Assembly: GCF_019458805.1 (NCBI RefSeq)
Contig: NZ_JAIBOA010000019.1
Location: forward strand, 1 to 64,000
Length of the DNA stretch: 64,000 nt
Direction: 5' to 3'
Origin: Actinomadura parmotrematis
GTDB taxonomy: Bacteria > Actinomycetota > Actinomycetes > Streptosporangiales > Streptosporangiaceae
Shown here one piece after another: positions 26,845-35,052 of this stretch (the first letter of the stretch is position 1; each line of letters starts with the position of its first letter). Position numbers and translations under genes: made by a program. The notes beneath the pieces were generated by a model. The model searched no databases. It worked only from the letters and a program-made list of their open reading frames with translations, and was not told the origin of the DNA.

Positions 26845-27839
26845 GCGCCGTCCCGCAGGGTGAGCGACGGGTCGGTCTGCGCGGCCGCGTCGAGCTTCTC
26901 GTGCAGCACCCCGGCGCCCTGGAAGAAGTCCCAGGTGGCCTGGAGCGCGGCGACGTCCACCGCGCCGCCCGCCGGCCGGTGGTAGTCCTGGCGGGTCATC
27001 AGGTAGCCGCGCAGCGCCCCCGCCGGAATCTTGGCGATCTTCGCCTCGGCGGCGATGACGGCGTCCCGGTGGGCCGGGTCGGCGACGTACCGCGCGACGG
27101 CGGCGAAGTCCTTCATGAAGCAGCGCGCCGCCTCCGGGTGGGCCTTGACGAACCGCCGGTTGAACACCTGGAGGAGCTGCGGCATGTTGTCGTGCACGTC
27201 GGCGACCTGGAACAGCGGCCGGAACCGCCCGGTCGCCATCGCCTTGGCGTAGAAGGGCTGCGCGAACACGCCGGCGTCCACCCGGCCCGAGGCGAGCGCC
27301 TCCTCCTGCTGGGCGTAGGGCAGCTCGGGGTTCTGGTAGTCCTTGCCGGCCCGCAGCCCCGCCCGCTCCTGGAGGTAGCGGACCTGCACGTAGTAGGTGG
27401 GGGTGCCGATGCCCGCCGTCGCGACCTTGCGGCCCCGCAGGTCGGCGGCCGAGCGGACCGGGCCGTCCTTGCGCACCAGCCAGGTGGTGGTGAAGTTCGG
27501 CTTGCGCTCGGCGAACATCTCCCCGGCGACGACCATGCCGGCGCCCTTCTCCACCGCCGCGCCGACGGCGAGCGCCCCGACGGTCGCGCCGTCCAGCGTT
27601 CCGGCGGCGAGCTCCTGCGCGCCCTGCGCGGTGTTGGTGAGCTGCTTCCACACCGGCCGGTAGCAGCGCCCCTGGTTCGGGGCCGCGGCGGGCAGCGCCT
27701 GCATCACGTACTTGATCTCGTCGCCCGGCACGCCCCAGGCCATCCGGAGGGCGACCGGGCCGCTCCCGCCCGAGGATCCGCCGCAGCCGGCGGCCAGCGC
27801 CGCGACCGCGGTCCCGGCGAGGAGGGCCTTCATCCGCAT
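26841..27839 (-). CDS. ABC transporter substrate-binding lipoprotein (SsuA/NMT1 type)
   Basis: A 332-residue extracellular binding protein with lipobox AAGC (lipidated Cys near residue 19). The fold is that of NMT1/SsuA proteins: LAAGTLDGATVGALAVGAAVEKGAG early in lobe 1 (in parts), DLRGRKVATAGIGTPTYY near residue 140. Start ATG 27839 has GGGAG 8 nt upstream; ATG 27833 is an alternative. Such importers carry sulfonates, thiamine precursors or aromatic acids such as phthalates. The operator-bearing gap shared with the Rieske operon points to an aromatic acid. Confidence 0.88.
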   Translation of the reverse strand: MRMKALLAGTAVAALAAGCGGSSGGSGPVALRMAWGVPGDEIKYVMQALPAAAPNQGRCYRPVWKQLTNTAQGAQELAAGTLDGATVGALAVGAAVEKGAGMVVAGEMFAERKPNFTTTWLVRKDGPVRSAADLRGRKVATAGIGTPTYYVQVRYLQERAGLRAGKDYQNPELPYAQQEEALASGRVDAGVFAQPFYAKAMATGRFRPLFQVADVHDNMPQLLQVFNRRFVKAHPEAARCFMKDFAAVARYVADPAHRDAVIAAEAKIAKIPAGALRGYLMTRQDYHRPAGGAVDVAALQATWDFFQGAGVLHEKLDAAAQTDPSLTLRDGA

Positions 27840-27921
27840 GTGCTCGTCTCCCTCCGCGTCCGGGCCCGTCCGGCCCGGTGCGAAGAGTCTCGGTCGGCCG
27901 CTGGAACGTCCCAAGACGGCC

Positions 27922-27938
27922 GTTCCGTTGGACGGACC
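27922..27938. promoter_or_regulatory. island operator E (17-bp palindrome)
   Basis: GTTCCGTTGGACGGACC, which reads GGTCCGTCCAACGGAAC on the other strand, so it matches the consensus in inverted orientation. It lies between the importer operon (start 27839, minus) and the Rieske operon (start 27982, plus). Confidence 0.65.
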
Positions 27939-27940
27939 CC

Positions 27941-27957
27941 GTTCCTTGGATCGGAGC
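27941..27957. promoter_or_regulatory. possible second, weaker copy next to operator E
   Basis: GTTCCTTGGATCGGAGC, spaced 2 bp after operator E (19 bp start to start, nearly two helical turns) and in the same orientation. Three bases deviate from the half-site pattern GTTCCG/CGGACC. Tandem binding would fit a cooperative regulator. Confidence 0.35.
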
Positions 27958-27981
27958 AGGTCACGGGCCGACGATCGTCGC

Positions 27982-29184
27982 GTGACACGAGCCGATTCGC
28001 AGACACGGAGCCGGGCGCCGGGCCGTCAGGACTGGTCCACCTGGCCGCACTACAACGCCGCGGCGGCCGGGTTCCGCGGCTACTGGTACCCGGTGACCTG
28101 GTCCAGCCACGTCACCGGGAAGCCCACCGGGATCCGGCTGTGCGGGGACGCGATCGTCCTCGTCCGCGACAGGGGGACGGTGCACGCGCTGCACGACCGC
28201 TGCCCGCACCGCGGCGTCCCGCTGTCGCTCGGCCGCCGCGAGTTCCCCGGCACGCTGAGCTGCGCCTACCACGGCTGGACGTTCGACCTGGCGGACGGCG
28301 ACCTCGTCGCCGCGATCACCGACGGGCCGCGGTCGCCGATCTGCGGCAAGGCCCGCGTCGCGACCTACCCCGTCGCCGAGCGCCTCGGCATGGTCTGGGT
28401 GTACGTCCCGATCGCCGGCGAGGACGCCCCGCCGATCGACGAGCAGCTCCCCGAGGAGCTCGTCGGGACGCCCTTCGTCATGGGCGGCCGCATCGACGAC
28501 CGCACCGGCAACTGGCGGTTCGCCTGCGAGAACGGCTACGACGAGGGCCACGCCAAGTACCTGCACCGCACGTCGCTGTGGCGCCTGTTCAAGGCGATGC
28601 CGACGTGGAACGTGACACGCATCGAGCAGCGCGGCCGCTGGATCTACCGCCGCCAGCTGGAGCAGTACTGGGAGGCCGACTTCCCCGGCCTCGGCCGCTG
28701 GACCAACAAGCGCTGGTGGAAGCTGTCGCCGCCCGCCGCCAAGGACGGCGCCGCCTCCAACATCGGCAACACCGGCGCCGCGAAGAAGGTCGACCCGGTC
28801 ATCGCCGCCCAGGACTTCCCCGGCTTCGCGTCGGTGTCGATGCCGGGCGTGCTGCGCATCGCCTACCCCGGCTTCATCCACTACGAGTTCTACGTGCCCG
28901 TCGACGCCGACCACCACCGCTACGTCGGCGTGATGGTCAACTTCCTGGAGGGCGCCGCGACCGCCCGCTTCTACCTCAAGTACCTCGGCTGGATCCGGTG
29001 GCTGTTCCACGGCCAGTTCTCCGGCCAGGACGCCTGGATGGTCGACGTCACCGACGCCCCGCCCGAGAAGCTCTACCGCCCCGACGTGTCGCTGACCGCC
29101 TGGCGGGGCCTCGCCGAGAAGGACTACACCGCCAAGCTCGCCGCCGTCGAGAACCCCGCCGCCCCCAAGAACAAGGACGCCTGA
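27982..29184 (+). CDS. Rieske non-heme iron oxygenase, CarAa-like alpha subunit
   Basis: A 400-residue terminal oxygenase. The Rieske [2Fe-2S] ligands are CPH and CAYH (Cys74, His76, Cys94, His97), and the mononuclear iron site is NGYDEGHAKYLH (Asp187 bridge, His190, His195). The layout, with YWYPVTW near the N-terminus and FEYD-like C-terminal barrel strands (FYVPVDAD), resembles carbazole 1,9a-dioxygenase CarAa and 2-oxoquinoline 8-monooxygenase, which work as alpha-only trimers. No ferredoxin, reductase or beta subunit gene is in the window. GTG 27982 is chosen because the longer frame reads back through the promoter region. Confidence 0.92.
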   Translation: MTRADSQTRSRAPGRQDWSTWPHYNAAAAGFRGYWYPVTWSSHVTGKPTGIRLCGDAIVLVRDRGTVHALHDRCPHRGVPLSLGRREFPGTLSCAYHGWTFDLADGDLVAAITDGPRSPICGKARVATYPVAERLGMVWVYVPIAGEDAPPIDEQLPEELVGTPFVMGGRIDDRTGNWRFACENGYDEGHAKYLHRTSLWRLFKAMPTWNVTRIEQRGRWIYRRQLEQYWEADFPGLGRWTNKRWWKLSPPAAKDGAASNIGNTGAAKKVDPVIAAQDFPGFASVSMPGVLRIAYPGFIHYEFYVPVDADHHRYVGVMVNFLEGAATARFYLKYLGWIRWLFHGQFSGQDAWMVDVTDAPPEKLYRPDVSLTAWRGLAEKDYTAKLAAVENPAAPKNKDA

Positions 29185-29185
29185 C

Positions 29186-29290
29186 ATGCGCGCCCTCCTC
29201 CTCACCGCCCTCCTCGCCGCCGCCGGCACCGCCGGCTGGCGCTGGGCCCGCCGCCACAGCCGCACCCAGGTCCACCGGATCAACCAGTGA
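29186..29290 (+). CDS. 34-residue single-span membrane peptide
   Basis: The ATG lies 1 nt after the Rieske stop, and the stop overlaps the GTG of the next gene (GTGA), the same coupling used throughout the operon. The peptide starts MRALLLTALLAAAGTAGW and continues with a basic tail rich in Arg and His. It is predicted to cross the membrane once. I do not recognise it. Its exact fit between two genes argues that it is translated; a role in anchoring the oxygenase or its electron donor is a guess. Confidence 0.6.
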   Translation: MRALLLTALLAAAGTAGWRWARRHSRTQVHRINQ

Positions 29291-30582
29291 GCTGGACGGA
29301 GGCGGCGCGCGCCCGCATCGACCGGGCGCGCCTGCGCGAGCTGGTCTGCGGCCTGGTCGCCATCCCGAGCCCGACCGGCGACGAGGCGCCGCTCGCCCGC
29401 CACGCGGCGGCCGAGCTCGCCGCCGCCGGGCTGCGCGCCGGGACGCTCGACATGGACGACCGCCAGGCGTCCGCCTGGGCCCGCCTGCCCGGCGCCGGCC
29501 ACGGCCCCGACCTGCTCCTCTACGCCCCCGTCGACACCCTGACGGCGGGCCGCGCCGACGCCGACGTCCCCTGGATCGGCCCGGAGCTGCGCCCCGACAC
29601 GCGCCCCGAACCGGCCGTCCACGGCGACCTCGTCACCGGCCTCGGCGCCGGCAACCCCAAGGGGCACGCCGCCTGCGTTATCGCGGCCGCCGAGGCGATC
29701 GCCGCCGCCGGCGTCCCCCTCGCCGGAGACCTGCTCGTCGGGCTCGGCGCGGGCGGCATGCCGACGAACGCCCTCGCCCTGGACGGCGACCCGCGCCGTC
29801 ACACCGGGCAGGGCGCGGGCTGCTCGTTCCTCCTCGAACAGGGCCTGTGGGCCGACCACGCCGTCATCGCCAAGCCCGGCTGGACGGTGTCGCACGAGGA
29901 GGTCGGCCTCGCCTGGTTCGAGGTGACCGTGCACGGCACCCACACCTACGTCGGCAGCCGCCACCGCCTGCCCTACCGCAACGCGATCGTGGACGCCGGG
30001 CGCGTCGCCGCCGCCCTGGACGGCTGGTTCGCCGAGTTCGCCGACCGGCACACCGCCGGGACGGTCGCGCCGCAAGGCGTCGTCGCCGCCATCGAGGGCG
30101 GCTGGATGCGGATGGCCGCCGTGACTCCCGCCGCGTGCCGCCTGCGCTGCGATCTGAGGTTGCCGCCGGACCTGTCCCCGATGCAGGCCAAACGCGAGTT
30201 CGCCCAGGCGATCGACGCCATCGCCAAGGAAACGGGTGCGGACCTGGACTGGGACATGGTCCTCGCCATCCCCGGCACCCGCACCGACCCGGCCGACCCC
30301 GTCGTCACCGCGACCGTCGCCGCCTGGGAGGAGGCCGCCGGCGCCGCGTTCGCGCCGGTCACCGGCAACTCCGGCGCCACCGACGCCAATATCCTGCGCG
30401 CGCGCGGCGTCCCGACCGTCCGCGTCGGGATGCCCAAGGTGCGCACGGACGCCCTGACTCCCGATCCGTCCGCCGATTTCCAGATGGGCATGAACACCGT
30501 GGACCTCACCGAGATGGAACGCCTCACCCGGCTGCTCGTCCGGGTCGCCGTCGACGTGATCGGGGTGACCGATGCCCGGTGA
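29287..30582 (+). CDS. M20 peptidase-like protein with altered metal site
   Basis: A 431-residue protein with the two-domain M20/ArgE/DapE fold: a catalytic-type domain split by a dimerisation domain (about residues 195-310). The metal ligands are not canonical. The HxD motif reads PVD (residues 81-83), the bridging Asp of GRGxxDMKG reads N123 in GAGNPKG, and the GDEE pair is replaced by GAGGMPT. A late GATDA block (near residue 370) is kept. It is probably not a normal dizinc hydrolase. It overlaps the dioxygenase gene by 11 bp. Confidence 0.8.
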   Translation: MSWTEAARARIDRARLRELVCGLVAIPSPTGDEAPLARHAAAELAAAGLRAGTLDMDDRQASAWARLPGAGHGPDLLLYAPVDTLTAGRADADVPWIGPELRPDTRPEPAVHGDLVTGLGAGNPKGHAACVIAAAEAIAAAGVPLAGDLLVGLGAGGMPTNALALDGDPRRHTGQGAGCSFLLEQGLWADHAVIAKPGWTVSHEEVGLAWFEVTVHGTHTYVGSRHRLPYRNAIVDAGRVAAALDGWFAEFADRHTAGTVAPQGVVAAIEGGWMRMAAVTPAACRLRCDLRLPPDLSPMQAKREFAQAIDAIAKETGADLDWDMVLAIPGTRTDPADPVVTATVAAWEEAAGAAFAPVTGNSGATDANILRARGVPTVRVGMPKVRTDALTPDPSADFQMGMNTVDLTEMERLTRLLVRVAVDVIGVTDAR

Positions 30583-31528
30583 GATCGTGCTCGGCGTCGG
30601 CGCCTCCCACAGCACGCTGATGAACACCCACTGGGACCAGACCCGCGCGAAGGAGGAGGCGACGCGGTTCCGCGACGGGCTGCGCGAGGCCCGCGACCTC
30701 ATCGCCGCCGCCCGCCCCGACACCGCGATCATCGTCGGCTCCAACCACTTCCGCGGCATGTGGCTCGACCTCGTCCCCGCCTTCACCATCGGCGTCGGCG
30801 AGTGCGTGGCCAGCGGCGAGTCCGGCACCCCGAAGGGGCCGCAGCCGGTGGACGTGCCGCTCGCCCGGCACCTCGCCGAGCAGCTCGTGGACGGCGGCTT
30901 CGACCCCGCCTTCTCGGCCCGCCTCCAGATCGACCACGGCCAGTCGCACGCCGTCCAGTACCTGCTGGACGGCCTGGACGTGGACCTCGTCCCGCTCGTG
31001 GTGAACGTGTTCGCGCCGCCGCTGCCGACCACCGCCCGCTGCCTGGACCTCGGCGCGGCGCTGCGCGCGGCCGTCCGCTCCTTCCCCGACGACCGGCGCG
31101 TCGCCGTCATCGGCTCCGGCGGCCTGTCGCACCGGCTGCCCTGGCCCGACTGGCGCGCCCCCGAGGGCGACGACGAGGAGTTCATGGTCGAGGCGTGGCT
31201 GAACGGGCGCGGCGACTGGTCCCGCTACGACACCCGCCGCCGCGAGATCATCCGCGCCGCGCCGAGCGTCATCACCCCCGAGTTCGACGCCGAGTTCCTG
31301 CACCTGCTGGAGACCGGCCGCACCACCCGCGTCGGCTGGCTCAGCACCGCCGACCTGGAGCGCGAGGCCGGCAACGGCGCCCAGGAGGTCCGCACCTGGC
31401 TCGTCATGGCCGCCGCCCTCGGCCACGCGCCCGGCCGCACCCTCGCCTACGCCCCCGTCCCCGACTGGCTCACCGGCATGGCCGTGGCCGTCATCGACCC
31501 CGCCGCCCCCGAGGAGACCCGCGCATGA
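30572..31528 (+). CDS. class III extradiol ring-cleavage dioxygenase (MhpB/LigB type)
   Basis: Opens a catechol-type ring next to the hydroxyls using Fe(II) and oxygen. The length of 318 residues matches MhpB (2,3-dihydroxyphenylpropionate 1,2-dioxygenase). The iron ligand candidates His13 (ASHST) and His59 (SNHF) and the two catalytic histidines known in MhpB are present: His122 in IDHGQ and His187 in GSGGLSH. The C-terminal part (GRTTRVGWLS; PVPDWLTGM) also follows MhpB. The following hydrolases and the MhpA-like hydroxylase complete an Mhp-like upper pathway. Confidence 0.93.
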   Translation: MPGEIVLGVGASHSTLMNTHWDQTRAKEEATRFRDGLREARDLIAAARPDTAIIVGSNHFRGMWLDLVPAFTIGVGECVASGESGTPKGPQPVDVPLARHLAEQLVDGGFDPAFSARLQIDHGQSHAVQYLLDGLDVDLVPLVVNVFAPPLPTTARCLDLGAALRAAVRSFPDDRRVAVIGSGGLSHRLPWPDWRAPEGDDEEFMVEAWLNGRGDWSRYDTRRREIIRAAPSVITPEFDAEFLHLLETGRTTRVGWLSTADLEREAGNGAQEVRTWLVMAAALGHAPGRTLAYAPVPDWLTGMAVAVIDPAAPEETRA

Positions 31529-32385
31529 CCATCTGGACCGAGCTGACCGGCGTCGACGTCGCCCAGACCTTCGTCGACGCGGGCGGCGTCACCACCCGCG
31601 CCGTGCAGGCGGGCCCGGCGGACGGCCCGCCGGTCGTGTTCCTGCACGGCACGAGCGGGCACCTGGAGGCGTTCGTCCGCAACCTGCCCGCGCACGCCGC
31701 CGCCGGGTACCGCTGCCACGCGATCGACATGCTCGGGCACGGCTACACCGGCAAGCCCGACCACCCCTACGAGATCCCCCGCTACGTCGAGCACCTCGCC
31801 GCCTACCTGGACGCCGCCGGCATCGGCCGCGCGCACCTGGTGGGGGAGTCGCTCGGCGGCTGGGTCGCCGCCTGGCTCGCGTCCGAGGACCCCGGGCGCG
31901 TCGCGTCGCTGCAGCTCCTGGCGGCCGGCGGCACCAAGGCCGACCCGAAGATCATGGAGCGGATCCGCACCTCCACCCGCCGCGCCGTCGAGACCGACGA
32001 CATCGACCTCACCCGCGCTCGCCTGCACCTCCTCATGCACGACCCCGAGCGCGACGTGTCCGAGGAGCTCGTGGAGATCCGGCACCGCATCTACCACCGG
32101 CCCGACTTCGTCGCCAACGTCGGCAACCTGCTCTGCCTCCAGGACATGGAGACCCGGCAGCGCAACCTGCTGCGCCCCGACCGCCTCGCCCGCATCACCG
32201 CGCCGACGCTGGTGGTGTGGGGCCGCAACAACCCCTTCGGGGAGGTGCCCGAGGCCCGCGCCATGCACGAGGCGATCCCCGGCTCGCGCCTGGAGCTGTT
32301 CGACGACTGCGGCCACTGGCCCCAGCACGAGCGCCACGAGATCTACAACCCGCTGTCGCTGGAGTTCCTCAAGGCGGCCTCGTGA
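31525..32385 (+). CDS. alpha/beta hydrolase, meta-cleavage product hydrolase type
   Basis: A 286-residue alpha/beta hydrolase with oxyanion motif HGTSGH, nucleophile Ser109 in GESLGG and His in DCGHWPQHE near residue 264. The site of the usual acid, WGRDD in MhpC/BphD, reads WGRNNPFGE, so Asp is replaced by Asn; a nearby Glu could stand in. It directly follows the MhpB-like dioxygenase on an ATGA overlap, the place where MhpC would be expected, so cleavage of the ring-fission product is the natural call. Confidence 0.85.
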   Translation: MTIWTELTGVDVAQTFVDAGGVTTRAVQAGPADGPPVVFLHGTSGHLEAFVRNLPAHAAAGYRCHAIDMLGHGYTGKPDHPYEIPRYVEHLAAYLDAAGIGRAHLVGESLGGWVAAWLASEDPGRVASLQLLAAGGTKADPKIMERIRTSTRRAVETDDIDLTRARLHLLMHDPERDVSEELVEIRHRIYHRPDFVANVGNLLCLQDMETRQRNLLRPDRLARITAPTLVVWGRNNPFGEVPEARAMHEAIPGSRLELFDDCGHWPQHERHEIYNPLSLEFLKAAS

Positions 32386-33170
32386 CCGTGCCCGCGACGA
32401 CGTTCGGCTACGCGGCGACGCCGCGCGGCCGCGTCCACTACGCCGAGCACGGCGCCGGCCCGCCCGTCGTGCTGCTCCACCAGTCGCCGCGCTCGTGGGA
32501 CGAGTTCCGCGAGGTGCTGCCGATCCTCGGCGCCCGGCACCGCGCCATCGCCCCCGACCTGATCGGGTTCGGGGCGTCCGCGCGCGGCGCCGAGCACTCC
32601 ATCGCCTCCTACGCCGCCGGCGTCCTCGACCTGCTCGACGCGCTCGGCCTGGAGACGGTCGACCTCGCCGGCCACCACACCGGCGGCGTCGTCGCCTTGG
32701 AGGTCGCCGCCGCCGCACCCGCGCGCGTCCGGCGGCTGGTGCTGTCGTCCACCCCCTACCTGGACGCGGCGGCGCGCGCGCGCCGGAAGGACCGTCCCGC
32801 CGTGGACGAGGTCGCCGAGAAGCCCGACGGGTCGCACCTCACCGAGCTGTGGAACCGGCGCACCGCGTTCTACCCGCCGGACCGCCCCGACCTGCTGACC
32901 CGCTTCGTCCGCGACGCCCTGGCCGTCTGGCCCGACGTCGAGGCCGGCCACCGGGCCGTCAGCGCCTACCGGATGGAGGAGCGCATCGGCCTCGTCGGCT
33001 GCGCGACGCTGTGCGTCGGCGCCTCGGCCGACCCGTTCGCCTTCCCCGACCTGGAACCGCTCGCCGCGCACCTCGCCGACGCCGCCACGGCCGTCATCGA
33101 GGGCGGCATGGTGCCGCTGGAGTACCAGGCCGGCCCCTTCGCGCACCTCGTCCTGGACTTCCTGCGCTGA
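32382..33170 (+). CDS. alpha/beta hydrolase-fold protein with His at the nucleophile position
   Basis: A 262-residue alpha/beta-hydrolase-fold protein. The elbow reads AGHHTGG, placing His99 where the catalytic Ser should be, and the C-terminal catalytic His is Met243 (EGGMVPLEY). The acid region GASADPF is kept. Both changes are plain in the sequence, so ordinary ester or C-C hydrolysis is unlikely; it may be a non-hydrolytic enzyme. It starts on a GTGA overlap with the preceding hydrolase gene. Confidence 0.82.
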   Translation: MTVPATTFGYAATPRGRVHYAEHGAGPPVVLLHQSPRSWDEFREVLPILGARHRAIAPDLIGFGASARGAEHSIASYAAGVLDLLDALGLETVDLAGHHTGGVVALEVAAAAPARVRRLVLSSTPYLDAAARARRKDRPAVDEVAEKPDGSHLTELWNRRTAFYPPDRPDLLTRFVRDALAVWPDVEAGHRAVSAYRMEERIGLVGCATLCVGASADPFAFPDLEPLAAHLADAATAVIEGGMVPLEYQAGPFAHLVLDFLR

Positions 33171-33196
33171 CCCCGACCCCTTCTGGAGGAACACCC

Positions 33197-34057
33197 ATGC
33201 TGGGACGGACCGAACCGCCGCCGGGCGCGTTCGTCGAGGCGGGCGACGTCACCTACCACCTCATCGAGATGGGACAGGGCGCCCCGACCTTCTTCCTGCA
33301 CGGAGGCGGCCCCGGCTGCACCGCCTGGAGCGACTTCGGCCAGGTCGCGCCGCTGTTCGCCCGCGACCGGCGCTGCCTGCTGCCCGACCTGCTGCAGTAC
33401 GGCCGGTCCGACAAGTGCACCATCACCGGGCCGATGTGGGACTTCCACGCCGCCCGCACCGTCGACCTGATGGACGCCCTCGGCATCGAGCGCGCCGACT
33501 TCGTCTGCAACTCCTGGGGCGGCACCATCGCGCTGAACCTCGCCGCCGAGTACCCCGAACGCGTCCGGTCCCTGGTCGTCACCGGCTCCATGCCGGTGTT
33601 CTACGGGCCGCTCGCCCCGCTGCCCGAAGGCGGCCGGCGGGGACGCAACGCGCGCGACGCCTACTACGGCGGCGACGGCCCGTCCTGGGCCAAGATGCGC
33701 GACCTCATCGCGCGCCTGGAGTGGTACGACCCGGGCGCCGTCCCCGACGAGACCGTCACGATGCGCTACGAGCAGAGCCTCGACCCCGACGAGATGGCGC
33801 TCGCCGCGCGCTCCGACAGCCCGCGCGGCGACTGGCAGGACCTCACCGGGCGGCTCGGCGCCATCGAGGCCCCCACCCTGTTCTGCTGGGGCATGCAGGA
33901 CGCGTTCCTCACCCCCGACTACCCGCTGATGCTGGCCCGCATGGTGCCGCGCGGCCGCCTTTACGTCATGGACCGCGCGGCGCACCATCTGCAGGAAGAG
34001 CGCCCGCACGACTACCACGCCGCCGTCGCCGCCTTCCTGGACCGCGACGGCGCGTGA
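33197..34057 (+). CDS. alpha/beta hydrolase (MhpC/BphD-like C-C hydrolase)
   Basis: A 286-residue hydrolase with the family's HGGGPG oxyanion motif (residues 35-40), nucleophile Ser106 in CNSWGG, acid in WGMQDAFLTP near residue 238 and His in AAHHLQEERP near 265, so the triad is complete. TGGAGGAA lies 6 nt before ATG 33197. This is the best candidate in the island for hydrolysing the ring-fission product made by the extradiol dioxygenase. Confidence 0.88.
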   Translation: MLGRTEPPPGAFVEAGDVTYHLIEMGQGAPTFFLHGGGPGCTAWSDFGQVAPLFARDRRCLLPDLLQYGRSDKCTITGPMWDFHAARTVDLMDALGIERADFVCNSWGGTIALNLAAEYPERVRSLVVTGSMPVFYGPLAPLPEGGRRGRNARDAYYGGDGPSWAKMRDLIARLEWYDPGAVPDETVTMRYEQSLDPDEMALAARSDSPRGDWQDLTGRLGAIEAPTLFCWGMQDAFLTPDYPLMLARMVPRGRLYVMDRAAHHLQEERPHDYHAAVAAFLDRDGA

Positions 34058-34094
34058 CCGCGCCCGTCCCCCCGACCCCATGGGAGCTCCACCC

Positions 34095-35051
34095 GTGAAG
34101 CCCTTCGCCTCCTCCGCCGACCTCACCGAGAAGCAGCAGAGCCTGGAGGTCCTCGCCGACGGCGTCTACGCCCTCACCGCCGAGGGCGACCCCAACGTGG
34201 GCGCCGTCGAGGGCGAGGACTTCGTGGTCTGCTTCGAGGCCCTCGCGACGCCCGCCGCGGCCCGCGAGTGGCTCGCCCGGCTGCGCGAGCACACCGACAA
34301 GCCCGTCCGCTACCTGGTGCTCTCGCACTACCACGCCGTCCGCGTCCTCGGCGCGAGCGCCTTCGACGCCGACGTGATCGTCGCGCACGACCAGACCCGC
34401 GCGCTGATCGCCGAGCGCGGCGCCGAGGACTGGGCGAGCGAGTACGGCCGGATGCCGCGCCTGTTCAAGGACCCCGACTCCATCCCCGGCCTCACCTGGC
34501 CGACCGCCACGTTCAACGACCGGTTCACCATCCACCTGGGCGGCGACCGCGGCACGCTGGAGCTGCTGTACTGCGGGCGCGGCCACACCGAGGGCGACAT
34601 CGTCGCCTGGCTCCCGCGCCACAAGATCCTGTTCGCCGGGGACCTGGTGGAATCCCAGGCCGCCCTGTACACCGGCGACGCCTTCCACCGCGACTGGGCG
34701 GCCGGCACCCTCGACCGCGTCGCGGCGCTCGGCGCCGAGGCCCTCGTCGGCGGCCGCGGCGCCGTCGCCCGCGGCCGGGACGCCGTCGACGCGGCCATCG
34801 CGCAGACCCGCGGCTTCCTCACCGTCATGATCGAGCGGGTCGGCGCCGTCCAGGCCCGCGGCGGCACGCTCAAGGAGGCGTTCCAGGAGGTGCACGCCGA
34901 GCTGGAACCCCGCTACGGCCGCTGGCCCATCTTCGAGCACTGCCTGCCGTTCGACGTCGCGCGCCTCTGGGACGAGCTGTCCGGCACCGAGCGCCCCCGC
35001 GTCTGGACCGCCGAGCGCGACCGCGCCGTCTGGGCCGAGCTCCAGGACTGA
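34095..35051 (+). CDS. MBL-fold protein with incomplete metal site
   Basis: A 318-residue metallo-beta-lactamase-fold protein. Of the HxHxDH motif only the first two histidines remain (SHYHAVR: His78, His80; Asp and His replaced by Val82 and Arg83). A His in GRGHTEGD (near 163) and an Asp in FAGDLVE (near 183) are kept, while the last His position reads GGRGA. It may bind a single metal. GTG 34095 is chosen over ATG 34080 because GGGAG lies 8 nt before it. A C-terminal helical region (about residues 230-318) follows the core. Confidence 0.83.
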   Translation: MKPFASSADLTEKQQSLEVLADGVYALTAEGDPNVGAVEGEDFVVCFEALATPAAAREWLARLREHTDKPVRYLVLSHYHAVRVLGASAFDADVIVAHDQTRALIAERGAEDWASEYGRMPRLFKDPDSIPGLTWPTATFNDRFTIHLGGDRGTLELLYCGRGHTEGDIVAWLPRHKILFAGDLVESQAALYTGDAFHRDWAAGTLDRVAALGAEALVGGRGAVARGRDAVDAAIAQTRGFLTVMIERVGAVQARGGTLKEAFQEVHAELEPRYGRWPIFEHCLPFDVARLWDELSGTERPRVWTAERDRAVWAELQD

Positions 35052-35052
35052 C

